Source: Deinococcus ruber
GTDB taxonomy: Bacteria; Deinococcota; Deinococci; Deinococcales; Deinococcaceae
NCBI RefSeq assembly: GCF_014648095.1
Contig: NZ_BMQL01000007.1
Span: 121,739-185,738, forward strand
DNA length: 64,000 bases
Reading direction: 5' to 3'
In this document: positions 30,141 through 40,747 of the stretch, one piece after another
Position numbering within the stretch: the first letter of the stretch is position 1
Layout: every line of letters begins with the position of its first letter
Notes under the pieces: generated by a model
Told to the model about the DNA's origin: nothing
What the model saw: the letters and a program-made list of their open reading frames with translations, nothing else
Database searches by the model: none
Position numbers and translations under genes: made by a program

Positions 30141-30169
30141 AGGGTACGCGGGCGCGGCGAACAGGTCAA
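30141..30169 (-). promoter_or_regulatory. Promoter of leuA leader
   Basis: On the minus strand TTGACC (30164-30169), 17 nt, TACCCT (30141-30146), 6 nt to the leader ATG. Confidence 0.82.
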
Positions 30170-30217
30170 GGGGCAGGCTAGATGTGGTGACTATGCCCAG
30201 CACATCCTGCCGCGTGA

Positions 30218-30907
30218 TTATTTGCCCGGCGTCACGAGCTGCTGCGCGGCATGGGCATCGAAGAAGCGGGCGCTGCTGGAGAACAGCCGGTTCCAGGTCA
30301 GCTGATCGACCACGCCGCTGGAACGCAGCCCGTTGGCGCTCTGAAAAACCTTCACGTTCGCCTCGGTCACGGGGCCATACCAGCCGTCGCCGCCCTTGCC
30401 ACGCGCCGTCTTCGACACGTCCATCAGGCGGTTTTGCAGCGCCCGCACATCTTCGCCGTTCATGCGCGGCGTACTCAGCTGAAGCGGGCGGCGAAAGGCA
30501 GGCGCACCGCTGATCTGCTGGGTGCTGGTCTGCTGGACGGCAGGCAAACTGACGATGACCAGGGTTGCGCCCGGATGTGCCGGGTCGGGCGTCACGCCGA
30601 TGTTGACGTAGCCTGTGCTGGTCATCACCCAGTTGTAGAGGATCTTCGGGTTGTTGTCGCTGCGCCACGCGCCGTAGAGATTCAGCGTCGAGGCAGACAG
30701 CAGGCGGCGGGTGGCCGTCACATCGGCATCCGAGGGAATGCAGCGGCTCGATGGCAGCGCCCGCACCACGTTCGCCGGACACTGCTGAATCACGCTGTCC
30801 AGCGCCAGTGCAGCGGTGTTGGCCGCCCGGTCTACATCGAGCGGAGTATTCGCGGCGAGGCTGCTGCTCGCTCCCAGGGTCAGCGCCAGTACGGCAAGAC
30901 GGTTCAT
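30218..30907 (-). CDS. Secreted protein with C-terminal peptidoglycan-binding domain
   Basis: 229 aa. Signal peptide (MNRLAVLALTLGASSSLAA). The middle (about 25-130) is unassigned, with two Cys (QQCPANVVRALPSSRCIP) that could be disulfide-bonded. About 150-215 fits PG_binding_1: MNGEDVRALQNRLMDV, GDGWYGPVTEANVKVFQSANGL, GVVDQLTWNRLF. Such modules anchor proteins to the cell wall; no hydrolase domain is visible. TACCAT lies 6 nt before ATG 30907. Confidence 0.85.
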   Translation of the reverse strand: MNRLAVLALTLGASSSLAANTPLDVDRAANTAALALDSVIQQCPANVVRALPSSRCIPSDADVTATRRLLSASTLNLYGAWRSDNNPKILYNWVMTSTGYVNIGVTPDPAHPGATLVIVSLPAVQQTSTQQISGAPAFRRPLQLSTPRMNGEDVRALQNRLMDVSKTARGKGGDGWYGPVTEANVKVFQSANGLRSSGVVDQLTWNRLFSSSARFFDAHAAQQLVTPGK

Positions 30908-30913
30908 ATGGGT

Positions 30914-30919
30914 ATGGTA
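30914..30919 (-). promoter_or_regulatory. -10 box of peptidoglycan-binding gene
   Basis: TACCAT on the minus strand, 6 nt before ATG 30907. Confidence 0.5.
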
Positions 30920-31116
30920 GGCACCGCCTGCTTATCAGACCACTGACTTTGGCTCAAGAAATGGCAAAAGCGGCCCGCCCCGGTGAGGGATGCGAACCGC
31001 CTGCTCCAGCGTCTTGTGCTGATGTTGCCGGATTCCGGAACTCTGTGCTGCTGCTCGCGCTGGCTAAGCTTCACCCGCAAGCAGAACCGACAGATTTGAC
31101 CGGAACGGCTGTCAGG

Positions 31117-32127
<1,011 letters not shown>

Positions 32128-32171
32128 GTAGCTGATTCTCCTATAAGTCGGGTGAGTGCAGGCAGTGTGAG

Positions 32172-32567
32172 CTAGGGGAGTGTCTGAGGAATACATTTTT
32201 CTTCCGACAAGTATTCGACAGAAATATTCGGATCACGAAAGACGAGTCTATACCAGCCTTGAGCCTCGCGCAAAAACCCTGCCAGGGAGATTTCCTTTTC
32301 TCCCTGCTCAAATTCGCAGATATCGCTCGGCTCGTGATGCAGAGCGTTCAGATGAACTGAATTACCTTCGTGATATACAGCAATACTCAGATCACTCCAG
32401 GCAGAAACCTCAATGCGTACTCCATTGAGTATTGTTTTCTCATATACACATGCTGTTGCTAGAGCTATTACGCATCTGCGGGCGGGAACATCGAGAAATC
32501 CAGCGATCACCGCATCATCCGGGTTGACAATAATTGATGGAATAAGACCCTTATCCAGTCTAATCAT
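32172..32567 (-). CDS. Orphan protein inserted between ilvN and ilvC
   Basis: 131 aa, no recognised family. Predicted mixed alpha/beta: [28 protein letters not shown], then [49 protein letters not shown]. No signal peptide or membrane helix. Clearly AT-richer than ilvN and ilvC on either side. It lies 40 nt after ilvN and 44 nt before ilvC, same strand, so it is probably transcribed with them. The small soluble acidic type recalls immunity proteins but nothing in the sequence proves that. Confidence 0.7.
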   Translation of the reverse strand: MIRLDKGLIPSIIVNPDDAVIAGFLDVPARRCVIALATACVYEKTILNGVRIEVSAWSDLSIAVYHEGNSVHLNALHHEPSDICEFEQGEKEISLAGFLREAQGWYRLVFRDPNISVEYLSEEKCIPQTLP

Positions 32568-32607
32568 ATCTGGCCTTTAGATTACGGAAAGCCGCGTCTG
32601 AGATGAT

Positions 32608-33213
32608 TCAGAACAGATTCTCGACCGTCTGTGCTTCCTGTTCACGCGGCGCGTGGCTCTGTGCGGGCGCGTGCAGCCCGGCGCTCTCGCCGTCGTGGTA
32701 CACGTGGCTGGGAATGTCGGCGTTGCTGCCGCGTGTCAGGGCCACCCGCCCGGTCCGCATGGTCTCCAGAATCCCGAAAGGCCGCATCTGCTCGATGAAC
32801 GCGGTCAGCTTGCCCTCGTCGCCCGTCACCTCGAAGGTCAGGGCGTGGCGGCCCACGTCCACGATGCGGGCGCGGAAGTCTTCGGCGATGTGGCGCACCT
32901 CCACCCGCGTGTCGTTGGAAATATGCACCTTGACCAGCACCAGCTCGCGGTCAACGAATTTCTCCAGGCTGTGGTCGATCACATGCACCACGTCGATCAG
33001 CTTTTCGAGCTGCCGCATCGCCTGCTCCACGATGCCCCGGTTGCCCGTGACCACGAAGGTCATGCGGCTGAGGCCGGGGTTTTCGGTGCTGCCCACGCTC
33101 AGGCTCTTGATGTTGTAGGCACGCCGCCCGAACAACGAGGTGATGCGTGTGAGAACGCGGGGCTCGTCGCGCACGATCACGCTCACGAGGTGGTCTTGTT
33201 CAATCTGGGTCAT
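32608..33213 (-). CDS. ilvN: Acetolactate synthase small (regulatory) subunit
   Basis: 201 aa. N-terminal ACT domain HLVSVIVRDEPRVLTRITSLFGRRAYNIKSLSVGSTENPGLSRMT binds valine for feedback inhibition; a second half (about 80-165) is the ALS_ss C-terminal domain (RELVLVKVHI, VTGDEGKLTAFIEQMRPFGILETMRTGRVAL). A His/Ala/Glu tail extends beyond the usual end. Its ATGA overlaps the ilvB stop, so the two subunits are translationally coupled. Confidence 0.95.
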   Translation of the reverse strand: MTQIEQDHLVSVIVRDEPRVLTRITSLFGRRAYNIKSLSVGSTENPGLSRMTFVVTGNRGIVEQAMRQLEKLIDVVHVIDHSLEKFVDRELVLVKVHISNDTRVEVRHIAEDFRARIVDVGRHALTFEVTGDEGKLTAFIEQMRPFGILETMRTGRVALTRGSNADIPSHVYHDGESAGLHAPAQSHAPREQEAQTVENLF

Positions 33214-34955
33214 CGGGTGGCCTCTTTTGGCTGGTCGGTCTGCTCTGGATCAGAGGTGCTCAGGCTGGGATCGGTTTCGATCATCTCGTACAGCGCCGCG
33301 CCCGCCGGAACCATCGGGAAGACGCCGTGTTCCTGCGGCACCACCACTTCCAGCAGCGCCGAATACGGGTGGGCCAGCCACGCATCGATGGCACCCGGCA
33401 GCTCATCGGCATTGCTGGCGCGGAATCCGGCGATGTTGTAGGCGTCGGCCAGCTTCAGGAAGTCCGGGTTGCTGTCGCCCAGATACACCTCGCTGTAGCG
33501 GCGTCCGTGGAACAGTTCCTGCCACTGGCGCACCATGCCCAGATAGCTGTTGTTGATGATGCAGATCTTGACATTGCGGATGTCGTATTTGGTCAGGGTG
33601 GCGAACTCCTGCGCGGTCATCTGGAAGCCGCCGTCGCCCGCGATCACCACGCTGGTGACGCCCGGTTCGGCCAGCGCCGCGCCGATGGCCGCCGGAAAGC
33701 CGAAGCCCATCGTTCCCAGGCCGCCCGAGGTCAGCCAGCGGCGGGGTTTCTCGAAGCGCACGAGCTGGGCGGCGAGCATCTGGTGCTGCCCCACGTCGGT
33801 GCTCAGGATGTCGTCGGGCCGCAGCCGATCAACCACCGCCTTGACCGCGTAGCCCGCGCCCCAGTTCGAGGTCGCGGGTGCGCCTCGGCCCTTCCATTCC
33901 TGAATCTGCGCCGTCCATTCCGGGTGAACGAAGGGGGTCACGCCCTCGGTCATGGCGCGGGCGGCACTGGCGGCGTCGGCCCGTACCGCGACCTGGGTAT
34001 GCACGATCTTGCCGATCTCGGCAGCGTCCAGATCGACATGGATGATGCGGGCGTGGCGGGCGAAGTCCTTGACGCGCCCGGTCACGCGGTCATCGAAGCG
34101 CAGACCGAACCCGATGAGGACGTCGGCTTCCGAAATCGCCTGATTCGCCGCTACACTGCCGTGCATGCCGGGCATGCCCAGCCACAGCGGATCGCTGGAG
34201 GGAAACGCGCCCAGCCCCATCAGCGTGGTGATGGTCGGAATCTGCCACGCCCGCGCAAACGCTGTGATCTCGGCAGCGGCTCCCTGTGCGCCGCCGCCCA
34301 CCATCAGCACCGGGCGTTCGGCGCTTTTCAGCAGCTCCAGCGCGGTGCGGATGTCTTCGGGGCGTGCCTGAAGCTGGGCTGGGTCGGCCTGGGGCGCAAC
34401 CAGCGTGCCCGTAAAGGCGGCAAGCTGCACGTCTTTGGGAATATCAACCAGCACCGGGCCGGGTCTGCCGCTGCGGGCGATGCGGATCGCTTCGGCCACG
34501 ATGCGCGGCAGGTCGTTGGGGTCGTGCACTACGTAGTTATGCTTGGTCACGGGCAGCGTAATGCCCGTAATGTCGGCTTCCTGAAACGCGTCGGTGCCGA
34601 TCAGGTGGCGGGCGACATTCCCGGTGATCGCCAGCAGCGGCACACTGTCCATCATGGCGTCGGCCAGCCCTGTCACCAGATTGGTCGCGCCGGGGCCGCT
34701 GGTCGCCATGCACACGCCCAGCCGTCCGGTGGCCTTGGCGTAGCCTTCGGCGGCGTGGGCCGCGCCCTGCTCGTGCCGCGTCAGGATGTGATGCACTTCC
34801 GGGTAATACGTCAGGGCGTCGTACACCGGCATGATCGCGCCGCCGGGGTAGCCGAAGACCGTATCGATGCCGTGTGCGGCCAGGGTGGCCCACAGGGCTT
34901 TGGCTCCGGTCATGTCCTGCATCTGTGGTTGTTGCTCGGGCTTGCTGTCGCTCAT
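33210..34955 (-). CDS. ilvB: Acetolactate synthase large (catalytic) subunit
   Basis: ThDP/FAD/Mg enzyme making acetolactate or acetohydroxybutyrate, first common step to Val, Leu and Ile. 581 aa. GYPGGAIMPVYDAL, then HEQGAAHAAEGYAKATG with the ThDP-activating Glu; central FAD domain (RFDDRVTGRVKDFARHARIIHVD); C-terminal ThDP motif GDGGFQMTAQEFATLTKYDIRNVKICIINN. AAGG lies 6 nt before ATG 34955. The start is only 25 nt after the attenuator T-run. Confidence 0.96.
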   Translation of the reverse strand: MSDSKPEQQPQMQDMTGAKALWATLAAHGIDTVFGYPGGAIMPVYDALTYYPEVHHILTRHEQGAAHAAEGYAKATGRLGVCMATSGPGATNLVTGLADAMMDSVPLLAITGNVARHLIGTDAFQEADITGITLPVTKHNYVVHDPNDLPRIVAEAIRIARSGRPGPVLVDIPKDVQLAAFTGTLVAPQADPAQLQARPEDIRTALELLKSAERPVLMVGGGAQGAAAEITAFARAWQIPTITTLMGLGAFPSSDPLWLGMPGMHGSVAANQAISEADVLIGFGLRFDDRVTGRVKDFARHARIIHVDLDAAEIGKIVHTQVAVRADAASAARAMTEGVTPFVHPEWTAQIQEWKGRGAPATSNWGAGYAVKAVVDRLRPDDILSTDVGQHQMLAAQLVRFEKPRRWLTSGGLGTMGFGFPAAIGAALAEPGVTSVVIAGDGGFQMTAQEFATLTKYDIRNVKICIINNSYLGMVRQWQELFHGRRYSEVYLGDSNPDFLKLADAYNIAGFRASNADELPGAIDAWLAHPYSALLEVVVPQEHGVFPMVPAGAALYEMIETDPSLSTSDPEQTDQPKEATR

Positions 34956-34980
34956 GGCCTGCCTTCTGCTGCTGTCCCCT

Positions 34981-35014
34981 AAAAAAAACCCCCGCCCTGG
35001 GTATGGGGCGGGGG
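34981..35014 (-). terminator. Attenuator terminator before ilvB
   Basis: Perfect 9-bp stem CCCCCGCCC / GGGCGGGGG, 8-nt loop, eight T on the minus strand. Confidence 0.93.
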
Positions 35015-35033
35015 CTTGAACGTCACGCGTAAC

Positions 35034-35099
35034 TCAGCGTCCAGAACCCCCGGAGCCAAGAAGTACTACCACGACGATGGCAGTGTGAAACGCGTACAT
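35034..35099 (-). CDS. Branched-chain leader peptide of ilvB
   Basis: 21 codons plus stop; the core reads HTAIVVVVLLG (ATC GTC GTG GTA GTA CTT CTT), seven consecutive Ile/Val/Leu codons, like the runs in E. coli ilvL and ivbL. Gly/Ser-rich tail. The ATG lies 6 nt after the -10 box. All three branched-chain amino acids are sensed, matching the enzyme's shared role. Confidence 0.85.
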   Translation of the reverse strand: MYAFHTAIVVVVLLGSGGSGR

Positions 35100-35105
35100 G
35101 GCTAC

Positions 35106-35135
35106 AGGGTACGCGCCGAAGCGAGGACAGGTCAA
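35106..35135 (-). promoter_or_regulatory. Promoter of ilvB leader
   Basis: On the minus strand TTGACC (35130-35135), 18 nt, TACCCT (35106-35111), 6 nt to the leader ATG. The -10 hexamer and TTGACCTGT are shared with the leuA leader promoter. Confidence 0.82.
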
Positions 35136-35194
35136 GCCGCAGCGGGCAGGCGTCTAGATATACCGCCGGGACAGTTGCCGGGGTGGGGGGGCGC

Positions 35195-35200
35195 TACGCT
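35195..35200 (+). promoter_or_regulatory. -10 box of small membrane-protein gene
   Basis: TACGCT, 7 nt before ATG 35208. Confidence 0.45.
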
Positions 35201-35207
35201 GGAAGGT

Positions 35208-35426
35208 ATGTCGCCTCAACTGCTGCTGCTCCTGATCGGCGGGCTGGTCATCCTGCTGATCTTTGCGGGCCTGACCTGGCTGTTCGTCTGGATTTCCAGA
35301 AACAACCCCAATGCGCCGCGAGACGCTTCCCAGGTGCAGACCCTCAAAGCGCCGCGAGACAGCGCCGCCTCACCGTCTGCTGCTCAGCCGCAGGGCAACC
35401 GGGCGGCGCGGCGGCGCAGGGACTAG
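35208..35426 (+). CDS. Small single-pass membrane protein
   Basis: 72 aa. One helix (LLLLLIGGLVILLIFAGLTWLFVWI, residues 5-29) then a polar, Ala/Pro/Arg-rich cytoplasmic tail ending RRRRD. No family recognised. Divergent from the ilvB leader. Start chosen for the helix-first topology and the promoter box; longer upstream frames overlap the ilvB leader region and are unlikely. Confidence 0.65.
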   Translation: MSPQLLLLLIGGLVILLIFAGLTWLFVWISRNNPNAPRDASQVQTLKAPRDSAASPSAAQPQGNRAARRRRD

Positions 35427-35431
35427 CAGAT

Positions 35432-35537
35432 GGCGTGTGGCTCGTGGCGTGTGGTCTGTAGGAACGGCCCAGAATCCTTGAGCGCGGCCAGATGCCCTGG
35501 CTGTTCCCACAAGCCACAAACGACACGCCACACGCCG
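35432..35537. repeat. Long imperfect inverted repeat between convergent genes
   Basis: GGCGTGTGG with a GTGGCTCGTGG-type extension at 35432-35455, and its imperfect complement ending CCACACGCC at 35507-35537. It lies between the small membrane-protein stop and the leuB stop and may terminate both. A related half (CGACACGCCACATGCC) occurs near 20116. Confidence 0.6.
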
Positions 35538-35539
35538 CT

Positions 35540-36604
35540 TTACCCCACCGCTGCTCTGTCCAGCGCCTTCAATACCGCGTCGGTGAATTCCTGCGTGCTG
35601 GCGGTGCCGCCCAGGTCGCGGGTCGGCTTCTCACGCAGCGCCTGTGACACCGCGCCGTCGATCTTGGCGGCGATATGCGGCATGTCCAGCCCGTGCCGCA
35701 GCAGCATCGCCGCGCTCATGATGGCGGCGGCAGGATTCGCCACGCCCTGCCCGGCGATGTCGGGTGCAGAACCGTGGATCGGCTCGAACAGGCCCGCCCC
35801 GTCGCCCAGCGAAGCGCTCGGCATCAGGCCCAGGCTGCCGGGAATCACGGCGGCGAGGTCGCTCAGGATGTCACCGAACAGGTTCTCGGTCACGATCACG
35901 TCGTAGCGGCTGGGGTTGCTCACGATCAGCATCGCCACGCTGTCCACGTACTCGTGGTTCAGGTGGATGCTGCGGTAGTCGCGGTCACGCAGGGCGGTCA
36001 CGTCGCGTCGCCACAGTTCGGACACTTCCAGCACGTTGGCCTTGTCCACGCTGGTCACGCGGCCCTTGCGCTGCTCGGCGGCCCAGAAGGCCACTTTGGC
36101 GATGCGCTCGACTTCGGGAGTGGTGTAGCGCATGGTGTTGTAGGCCGCTGATCCCTCGATCTTGCGGTCAGCATCGAAGTAGATGCCGCCCAGCAGCTCG
36201 CGCACGATCAGGATATCGACGCCGCGTGCCAGTTCGGGGCGCAGCGGCGACAGGTGCTCCAGCCCCGGCTGCACGCGCACCGGGCGCAGATTGGCATACA
36301 CGCCCAGCAGTTTTCGCAGCTTCAGCAGGCCCGATTCGGGGCGCAGGTGGCGCGGCAGGCTGTTCCAGGGCGAGTTCTGAGCGCCGCCCACTGTGCCCAG
36401 CAGCACTGCGTCGGCGCTCTTCAGGGCATCCTGGGTCTGTTGCGGAAAGGGGTCGCCCGTTCTGTCGATGGCGACGCCGCCCAGCAGATGTTCCTCGAAG
36501 CTCAGCTCAGGCGCGACTTCCCGCAGCACCGCCACTGCCGCTGCCGTCACTTCGGGGCCGATGCCGTCGCCGGGCAACGTGACGATCAGTTTCTTAGCGG
36601 GCAT
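35540..36604 (-). CDS. leuB: 3-isopropylmalate dehydrogenase
   Basis: Oxidative decarboxylation of 3-isopropylmalate with NAD. 354 aa. [22 protein letters not shown]; substrate Arg cluster [17 protein letters not shown] and RELLGGIYF (RExxxGxYF); catalytic Tyr/Lys in AAYNTMRYT and VDKANVLE; metal Asp in [16 protein letters not shown] and [20 protein letters not shown]. Overlaps the end of leuD by 11 nt; last gene of leuC-lysE-x-leuD-leuB. Confidence 0.97.
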   Translation of the reverse strand: MPAKKLIVTLPGDGIGPEVTAAAVAVLREVAPELSFEEHLLGGVAIDRTGDPFPQQTQDALKSADAVLLGTVGGAQNSPWNSLPRHLRPESGLLKLRKLLGVYANLRPVRVQPGLEHLSPLRPELARGVDILIVRELLGGIYFDADRKIEGSAAYNTMRYTTPEVERIAKVAFWAAEQRKGRVTSVDKANVLEVSELWRRDVTALRDRDYRSIHLNHEYVDSVAMLIVSNPSRYDVIVTENLFGDILSDLAAVIPGSLGLMPSASLGDGAGLFEPIHGSAPDIAGQGVANPAAAIMSAAMLLRHGLDMPHIAAKIDGAVSQALREKPTRDLGGTASTQEFTDAVLKALDRAAVG

Positions 36605-37166
36605 TCTGATGCGCTCCGTGTCCGGGGTGGTCGTGGCCCGCGTCGGTGCTCACGGCGTCGAGGGTTTCGGCTTCCAGCGCAGCCTGATCGTGGTCGCGCA
36701 TGTATTCCAGCCAGCCGCCCGCCTTCTGCACGTCGAGCGCGAACTGCGGCACCGGCACGAAGGTCAGGCTCTGCCCGGTGCGCTCATTGGTCAGGGTTCC
36801 GGCAAACAGGTCGAGGGTGGCCTCGTCGCCGTCTTCAAAGGCTTCGACCACGCCCGCACATTCCAGCGCCAGAAAGCCGTTGTTGATGCTGTTGCGGTAA
36901 TAGATGCGGGCAAAGTTGGGCGCGATCACGGCAGCGATGCCCGCCCCGCGAATGGCCCAGACCGCGTGTTCACGGCTGCTTCCACAGCCAAAATCGGCTC
37001 CGGCCACGATCAGATCGCCGGGCTGCACGCGCTTCACGAAGTCCTTGTCGTAATCTTCCATGGCAAATTTCGCCAGTTCGCTTTCCACGTCGCTGGTCAG
37101 GTGGCGGGCGGGAATGATCTCGTCGGTGTTGATATGGTCGCGGGCGAAAACATGCACTTTGGGCAT
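36594..37166 (-). CDS. leuD: 3-isopropylmalate dehydratase small subunit
   Basis: 190 aa swivel domain that completes the LeuC active site. Short archaeal/Thermus-type small subunit: [21 protein letters not shown], then [22 protein letters not shown], then [15 protein letters not shown]. Related proteins act on homoaconitate in lysine synthesis, but the leucine operon and the leucine leader before leuC support isopropylmalate. AAGGAG precedes ATG 37166. His/Gly-rich extra tail. Confidence 0.93.
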   Translation of the reverse strand: MPKVHVFARDHINTDEIIPARHLTSDVESELAKFAMEDYDKDFVKRVQPGDLIVAGADFGCGSSREHAVWAIRGAGIAAVIAPNFARIYYRNSINNGFLALECAGVVEAFEDGDEATLDLFAGTLTNERTGQSLTFVPVPQFALDVQKAGGWLEYMRDHDQAALEAETLDAVSTDAGHDHPGHGAHQNAR

Positions 37167-37280
37167 TTGGAGGCTCCTTGAGTGGGGAGGAATGAAGCGT
37201 CAGGGCTTGGAAAAAGAGAGGCCAGCAGGGAAGAGAACGCTCTCGGGTGGTCGTCTGTCCCCCATCACCGACTCTCCTTC

Positions 37281-38516
37281 CTAGAAATCGTCCGGCAGAT
37301 CTTCGTACAGATCAAACCAGGTTTCGCCGTCGAAAGTGATCTCGTCTTCCAGAATCAACGCGTCCAGAATGAGGGTTTCGTCTTCCAGATAGTCGAAGGG
37401 CACGCTCAAGCGGATGGCCTTTGGCAGCGGCAGCAGTTTGTCTGGCTGGTCTTCCAGGTCGTAAAACGAGCGCAGCGTGCGGTCGGCGTACAGCGCCCAC
37501 GCGCCCTCGTTGCCCGCCCCGGTGTAGGCCAGCAGATCGGCCCGCAGCTTCTCGGCTCTGGCGTCGGGTACGGTGTCGTCGGGCCATTCGGTGCGCCCAT
37601 CTGCCCACACCGTCACGCCGAACATCTCCAGATCGTCGAAGTCGATGCCGTCCAGCTCGTCGTTTTCGTCTTCCACGTCGGGGTACGGCTGCCAGGTCTG
37701 TCCGTCGAGCGAATAGAAGCGCTCGTCGCTGACCGGCAGCACGTCCAGTCCGTTGACCGTGCTCAGCGGCGTGTTCGTCAGTGAGCGCAGCGGGGCGGGT
37801 TCGCGCAGCTCGAAGGTGGTCCGCATGGCGACGGGCACGGCATCTGGGTCGGCGGTTTCGTCGTAGGCGATCATCTCGGCGTGAATCTCGGCCCAGGCTT
37901 CCGGCGTGTTGCCGTGCCAGTCACGGGCCAGTTCGTCAAACTCGGAGCGCAGGTCTCCGGGCAGTTCAGGCGTCCAGGTCAGTGTTCCGTCGTGCGTCTG
38001 CTCGGCGGTGTAGCGGCCCTTCAGCTCGCCCTGAAGCTCGCTGGCCGGGTGCTGCAACAGGTACTGCATCATCTGCTGGAAGCTCTCCGGCTCGGGGAAT
38101 TCCAGCCACTGACCGGCCTCGAAGGCATGCTGACGCTGACGCAGATGCAGCCACATCTGCTCGCTGTCCTCAACCGGAACATTCTGGGAGGTCAGTGGCG
38201 GCTGGGTGCCAGCGGGCCACGTCACCAGTTCGCCCACGAAGCGGCGATACGGTGGCACCGGAATCTTCTCCACGTCCTCACGGGTAAACAGGCGTTCTTC
38301 GGGCAGTCCGGCCTGAACATACTGGGTACGGTAGATCTGATCCCAGCCCGCTCCGCCCGGCGTCACGATTCGCAGCGTCTCGGTGATCTGGCGGCGCTGC
38401 GTTTCGTCGGTGGGCAGCCGTACCGGGGTCAGGGTGCCTTCCCGGTCGGCCAGCACTTCGAACGGTACAGACGTGGGCATCAGGCCCAACTGTTTGCGGC
38501 GTTTGGCGTCTCCCAT
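37281..38516 (-). CDS. Acidic protein of unknown function within leu operon
   Basis: 411 aa, strongly acidic, soluble. Opens with MGDAKRRKQLGLMP, a short basic start seen on various uncharacterised bacterial proteins; the rest (PEPESFQQMMQYLLQHPASELQGEL, WADGRTEWPDDTVPDARAEKLRADLLAY) has no recognised domain and ends in an Asp/Glu-rich segment (FDLYEDLPDDF). Begins 2 nt after the lysE stop, so translationally coupled. Whether it has a leucine-related role is unknown. Confidence 0.8.
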   Translation of the reverse strand: MGDAKRRKQLGLMPTSVPFEVLADREGTLTPVRLPTDETQRRQITETLRIVTPGGAGWDQIYRTQYVQAGLPEERLFTREDVEKIPVPPYRRFVGELVTWPAGTQPPLTSQNVPVEDSEQMWLHLRQRQHAFEAGQWLEFPEPESFQQMMQYLLQHPASELQGELKGRYTAEQTHDGTLTWTPELPGDLRSEFDELARDWHGNTPEAWAEIHAEMIAYDETADPDAVPVAMRTTFELREPAPLRSLTNTPLSTVNGLDVLPVSDERFYSLDGQTWQPYPDVEDENDELDGIDFDDLEMFGVTVWADGRTEWPDDTVPDARAEKLRADLLAYTGAGNEGAWALYADRTLRSFYDLEDQPDKLLPLPKAIRLSVPFDYLEDETLILDALILEDEITFDGETWFDLYEDLPDDF

Positions 38517-38518
38517 AC

Positions 38519-39135
38519 TTACTCCCTTGAGGCCAGCAGCAGCGTTCCGAAGCCTGCCATCAGGCTACCCGCGACCCGGTCGATGGTGCGTTTGGCCCGC
38601 AGGTAGCTGGCCTGGAGGGGTGCAGTCGACATGCCGAACGACACCAGTGCGAACCACAGCAGACTCAGGCCCAGAATGACCGCGAATACGCCCAGGCGCA
38701 GGCCCGTGCTGCTGTGTGCAGGCATCAGGCTGGAAAAGACGCTGCCGAAGAAGACGGCCGCTTTGGGATTGGCGAGGTTGGTCAGCAGGCCGCTGCGGTA
38801 GGCTTTCCAGTCGCCCAGCGGCGTGGGGGCCGTATCGCCCTCGCTGCTCTGTTCTCCGAAGCTGGAACGCCACAGGTTGAAGGCCATGTACAGCAGGTAC
38901 AGCCCGCCCGCCACCTTGATGACGCCGTGCAGCAGCGCGAAGTGCGCGAACAGCACACCGATACCCAGCAGTGCCAGCGTGGCCCAGCAGGCGATGCCCG
39001 TCACGACCCCTGCTCCCGCGAACAGGGCGGCTCGCCGCGAACGTGCAATCGCGGTCTGACTGACCAGCAGCACGTCGGGGCCGGGAACGATCAGGACGAC
39101 GATCTGAAGCAGCCCGATGGTCAGCAGGGTGTGCA

Positions 39136-39136
<1 letters not shown>
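38519..39136 (-). CDS. LysE/RhtB-family amino-acid exporter
   Basis: 205 aa, about six membrane helices. LysE fold signature at the N-terminus: GLLQIVVLIVPGPDVLLVSQTAIARSRRAALFAGAGVVTGIACW. NPKAAVFFGSVFSSLM near 130 is the conserved mid-protein motif. The ATG overlaps the leuC stop (TGATG), so it is made with leuC. Being inside a leucine operon, leucine or a related branched-chain compound is the likeliest substrate, as for E. coli LeuE, and it may act as an overflow valve. Confidence 0.9.
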
Positions 39137-40435
<1,299 letters not shown>

Positions 40436-40467
40436 TGCCGTTCCTCCTGGCAGCCCGCGCCGCAGCG

Positions 40468-40499
40468 AAAAACCCCCGAAACCGCTTGGGTGTCGGGGG
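40468..40499 (-). terminator. Attenuator terminator before leuC
   Basis: CCCCCGA pairs with TCGGGGG, extendable by ACC/GGT, then five T on the minus strand; 34 nt before leuC. Confidence 0.85.
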
Positions 40500-40535
40500 C
40501 AACAGAAAGCGCGGAAGCTGCGCTCGCCGCCCCGG

Positions 40536-40607
40536 TCAGAGAAGAAGAATGCCGCGTCCCGAGTCTTCAGGAACGGCCCTCTTCAGCTTGGCGGGTGCAG
40601 CGAACAT
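40536..40607 (-). CDS. Leucine leader peptide of leuC
   Basis: 23 codons plus stop; N-terminus [13 protein letters not shown]-terminus GRGILLL (ATT CTT CTT CTC TGA), so the Leu run sits immediately before the stop codon, unlike the leuA leader. The ATG lies 8 nt after the -10 box. A GC-rich stretch between leader and terminator could form alternative hairpins. Confidence 0.75.
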   Translation of the reverse strand: MFAAPAKLKRAVPEDSGRGILLL

Positions 40608-40615
40608 CGGTTGTC

Positions 40616-40644
40616 AGTCTACGCGCAGGCTGCGGGCAGGGCAA
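40616..40644 (-). promoter_or_regulatory. Promoter of leuC leader
   Basis: On the minus strand TTGCCC (40639-40644), 17 nt, TAGACT (40616-40621), 8 nt to the leader ATG. Confidence 0.72.
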
Positions 40645-40747
40645 GCAGTTGGATAGGGGAGTGGTAGAGAAGCACAGGCAAAACCGACCGAACGTGTGAT
40701 GTTTGTGTGACCCACAAAAGCGCGGGCTGATAAGGTGGATGAGTAAT

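Noticed and set aside
30966..31010. tRNA-like GGTGAGGGATGCGAACCGCC segment
   Set aside because: Looks like a T-arm on one strand but the five-base stem does not pair and no anticodon arm or acceptor stem can be drawn.
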